Shown here: piece after piece, positions 4,467-6,602 of the stretch
How the letters are laid out: every line of letters begins with the position of its first letter
Position numbering within the stretch: position 1 is the first letter of the stretch
From: Solobacterium sp.
GTDB lineage: Bacteria > Bacillota_I > Bacilli_A > Erysipelotrichales > Erysipelotrichaceae
Direction: 5' to 3'
Assembly: GCA_017543005.1 (NCBI GenBank)
Contig: JAFWEA010000354.1
Span: forward strand, 1-6,602
DNA length: 6,602 nt
The notes under the pieces: model-generated
Seen by the model: only the letters and a program-made list of their open reading frames with translations
Told to the model about the DNA's origin: nothing
Database searches by the model: none
Position numbers and translations under genes: made by a program

Positions 4467-6602
4467 GCGGCACCGCCTTTCTGCCGGACTTCCACCGGGA
4501 TGATCCGGTCTGCCAGGACCGAAGCATCATTTCCCATTTTACCATGAAAGCGGATAAACCTGCCTTTGATCAGGCCAGCTGCCGCCGTATCGTACAGTTT
4601 CGGCATCACCGCAAGATCCAGCTCGCCGGTTTCATCGCTCAGTTTGACAAACGCCATCATATCCCCCTTGCGGGTCCGGTGCTGATGGACATTCAGGATC
4701 TGTCCGAAGCCTTCCACCTGCCCGGTCATGGTCTTGACCCTGGCCAGGGTCGGCAGTTCCATCCGCAGCTGCCGGCGCACTTCAATGATCGGATGCGGGC
4801 CTAAAGTAAAGCCCAGGGCTTCCTTTTCCATCTCCGCCAGCTGCAGGCGGTCATCCTGGCGGCGCACAACCGCCGGCCGGGATACCAGTCCGAGGTCGAT
4901 CGTGGTGACGCCGTTGCGTTCAATCCGGATCAGTTCGGCATAGCTGACCGCATCATCCAGGGCTGCCGCCATGGTCGTACGGTTATAGCCGAAGGCATCC
5001 AGGGCGCCGGCATAGATCAGGGTTTCCAGCATCTTGCGGGTTATTTTCATCGTCAGGGCCCGGGCGACAAAATCAAAGAAATCATCATACGGCTGTTTTG
5101 TGCGGGCTGCGGTCAGATCCTGGGTCATGCGCAGGCCGATGCCCTTGACTGCCGTCAGCGGCATGCGGATCTCCCGCCCTTCTGCCAGATAGTGATCCGT
5201 ACTGACCGTCACATCCGGGTACAGCACACTGATACCCCGGCGGCGGCACTCCATGACATACTGCATGGTTTTGGTGTCATCGCCGATCACCCCGTCCAGC
5301 AATGACGTATAGAATTCCATCGGATAGCGGCTCTTCAGATAGGCCATCTGATAGGCAATCAGGCCATAGGCAACCGCATGGGATTTATTGAAGCCATACC
5401 CGCCGAATTCATCGATCAGCGTGAAGAGTTCCTCCGCCTTCTCCGCGGTATAGCCGTTTTTGACACAGCCGCGGATAAAATCATTCCGCATGCCGGCCAG
5501 TTCGCTTTCCTTCTTCTTGGAGATCGCCTTGCGCAGCACATCGGCACGGGCCAGCGAGAACCCGGCCGCGATCCGGGCCGTCAGCATCGCCTGTTCCTGA
5601 TACATCATGACCCCGCAGGTTTCCTGCAGCACCGGTTCCAGTTCCTTCGACGGATAGACGATATGATCCGGATGGGCCCGGTTTTCCAGATACAGCGGGA
5701 TGCTCTTCATGGAAGCCGGCCGGAACAGGGCCAGGACGATGACAATGTCATTGAATTCCCGCGGCTGTACCTTCCGCAGCAGATTCTTCATGCCGTCGGA
5801 ATCAAGCTGAAAGACGCCCAGGGTATCGACATTGCTGAGCAGCTGGTATGTTTTCGCGTCATCCAGCGGGATATCCGCCAGCCGGAATGACGGCTCATTG
5901 ATCCGGATCTTGCGCACGATCTCATCGATGATCGAAAGATTGCGCAGGCCGAGGAAGTCGAACTTGATCAGACCGCGTTCCTCGAGATATTCCATGGTGA
6001 ACTGGCTGGTATACATGCCTTCATCCAGCTGGGTCAGCGGGATGACCTTTTCCAGGGACAGCGAACTCATGATGATGCCGGCGGCGTGGATGCTGGCATG
6101 ACGCGGCAGCCCTTCCAGCCGCAGGGCATAATGAAACAGCTTCTTATACCGCTCTTCCGCCCCGACGATCTGCTTCAGACGCGGGCTGCGCTGCAGGGCT
6201 TCGTTCAGGGTGATGCGCGGTGTATTGGGAATCATCCGCGCCAGCATGTCCGTATCCCTTGACGGGATGTTCATGACCTTGCCGACATCGCGGATGACCT
6301 GCTTGGCCCCCAGGGTGCCGAACGTGATGATATTGGCGATATGGTCCCGGCCGTATTTCTGCACGACATAGTCAATGACTTCCTGGCGCCGGTTGTCCGG
6401 AATATCGGTATCGATATCCGGCATGCTGATACGGTCCGGGTTCAAAAACCGCTCAAACAGCAGATTGTAGCGCAGCGGATCGATCTGGGTAATGCCGAGG
6501 CAGTATGAAACCAGCGAGCCGGCGGCACTGCCCCGCCCCGGGCCGACATGGATGCCGCGCTTTCTTGCTTCCCGGATGAAATCCCAGACAATCAGGAAGT
6601 AA
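4463..6602 (-). CDS. dnaE: DNA polymerase III alpha subunit DnaE, C-terminal 712 residues (5' end beyond window)
   Basis: The reading frame is open to the right edge, so the first in-frame Met at 6445 is internal and not the start. From 6601 the protein reads YFLIVWDFIREARKRGIHVG, followed by the PGRGSAAGS loop of the alpha-subunit palm. The catalytic aspartates of the C-family polymerase are present: two in MPDIDTD (codons at 6418 and 6412, matching E. coli D401/D403) and one in KFDFLGL (codon at 5959, matching D555); their 153-residue spacing agrees with E. coli (154). Downstream are the fingers motif GGYGFNKSHAVAY (about 400-412 of the visible protein), a helix-hairpin-helix VKGIG region, the LETLIYAGALDAFG motif, and an OB fold from about residue 625 to the end. 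It ends just after the OB fold without the E. coli tau-binding tail, as in Bacillota DnaE. It is the lead gene seen in an overlapping operon. Confidence 0.98.
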   Translation of the reverse strand, partial: YFLIVWDFIREARKRGIHVGPGRGSAAGSLVSYCLGITQIDPLRYNLLFERFLNPDRISMPDIDTDIPDNRRQEVIDYVVQKYGRDHIANIITFGTLGAKQVIRDVGKVMNIPSRDTDMLARMIPNTPRITLNEALQRSPRLKQIVGAEERYKKLFHYALRLEGLPRHASIHAAGIIMSSLSLEKVIPLTQLDEGMYTSQFTMEYLEERGLIKFDFLGLRNLSIIDEIVRKIRINEPSFRLADIPLDDAKTYQLLSNVDTLGVFQLDSDGMKNLLRKVQPREFNDIVIVLALFRPASMKSIPLYLENRAHPDHIVYPSKELEPVLQETCGVMMYQEQAMLTARIAAGFSLARADVLRKAISKKKESELAGMRNDFIRGCVKNGYTAEKAEELFTLIDEFGGYGFNKSHAVAYGLIAYQMAYLKSRYPMEFYTSLLDGVIGDDTKTMQYVMECRRRGISVLYPDVTVSTDHYLAEGREIRMPLTAVKGIGLRMTQDLTAARTKQPYDDFFDFVARALTMKITRKMLETLIYAGALDAFGYNRTTMAAALDDAVSYAELIRIERNGVTTIDLGLVSRPAVVRRQDDRLQLAEMEKEALGFTLGPHPIIEVRRQLRMELPTLARVKTMTGQVEGFGQILNVHQHRTRKGDMMAFVKLSDETGELDLAVMPKLYDTAAAGLIKGRFIRFHGKMGNDASVLADRIIPVEVRQKGGAA

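Noticed and set aside
5378..5890. 170-codon open frame on the plus strand
   Set aside because: It is a shadow of the conserved dnaE polymerase core, with the same low-complexity look as other antisense frames.
6443..6445. Start codon for dnaE at 6445
   Set aside because: The frame continues upstream to the window edge with conserved alpha-subunit sequence (YFLIVWDF, VGPGRGSAAGS), so this Met is internal.

Overview
The window looks like ordinary chromosome from a low-to-mid GC Bacillota (Firmicutes). The clearest signs are a bacterial L27 with the Firmicutes-type cleavable N-terminus, the Prp protease gene between rplU and rpmA, and a DnaE whose C-terminus stops at the OB fold. The base composition is richer in G+C than Bacillus, and the codons are strongly C/G-ended in the larger genes. 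A lineage such as Erysipelotrichia or a related gut Bacillota is possible, but this is a guess from style and not a sequence match. Every supported gene lies on the minus strand, so the window reads right to left.

Right and middle part (6602 to 1171): a compact operon with every junction overlapping. It starts with the 3' two-thirds of dnaE (DNA polymerase III alpha; its 5' end is beyond the right edge). An OmpR/PhoB-type response regulator follows (ATGA overlap), then its membrane histidine kinase (11-nt overlap, TTG start), then a long protein that joins a TrmN6-like tRNA adenine methyltransferase to a GNAT acetyltransferase (14-nt overlap). The overlaps imply one transcript and probably translational coupling. 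No intrinsic terminator is visible at the end of this operon.

Intergenic gap (1170 to 1007): a strong sigma-A-type promoter (TTGACG, 17 bp, TAAAAT with a TG extension) with an AT-rich upstream block, followed by a roughly 100-nt leader with mutually exclusive helices, probably the autoregulatory L21 leader.

Left part (1006 to 1): the conserved translation/ribosome-assembly cluster rplU, prp, rpmA, then the first codons of obg. Prp is expected to remove the first ten residues of L27. A clean intrinsic terminator sits between rpmA and obg and leaves almost no room for a separate obg promoter.

I found no mobile element, CRISPR array, tRNA, rRNA or phage feature. The least ordinary items are the methyltransferase-acetyltransferase fusion, whose junction keeps the footprint of an ATGA gene overlap, and the placement of a two-component system in an overlapping operon behind dnaE.
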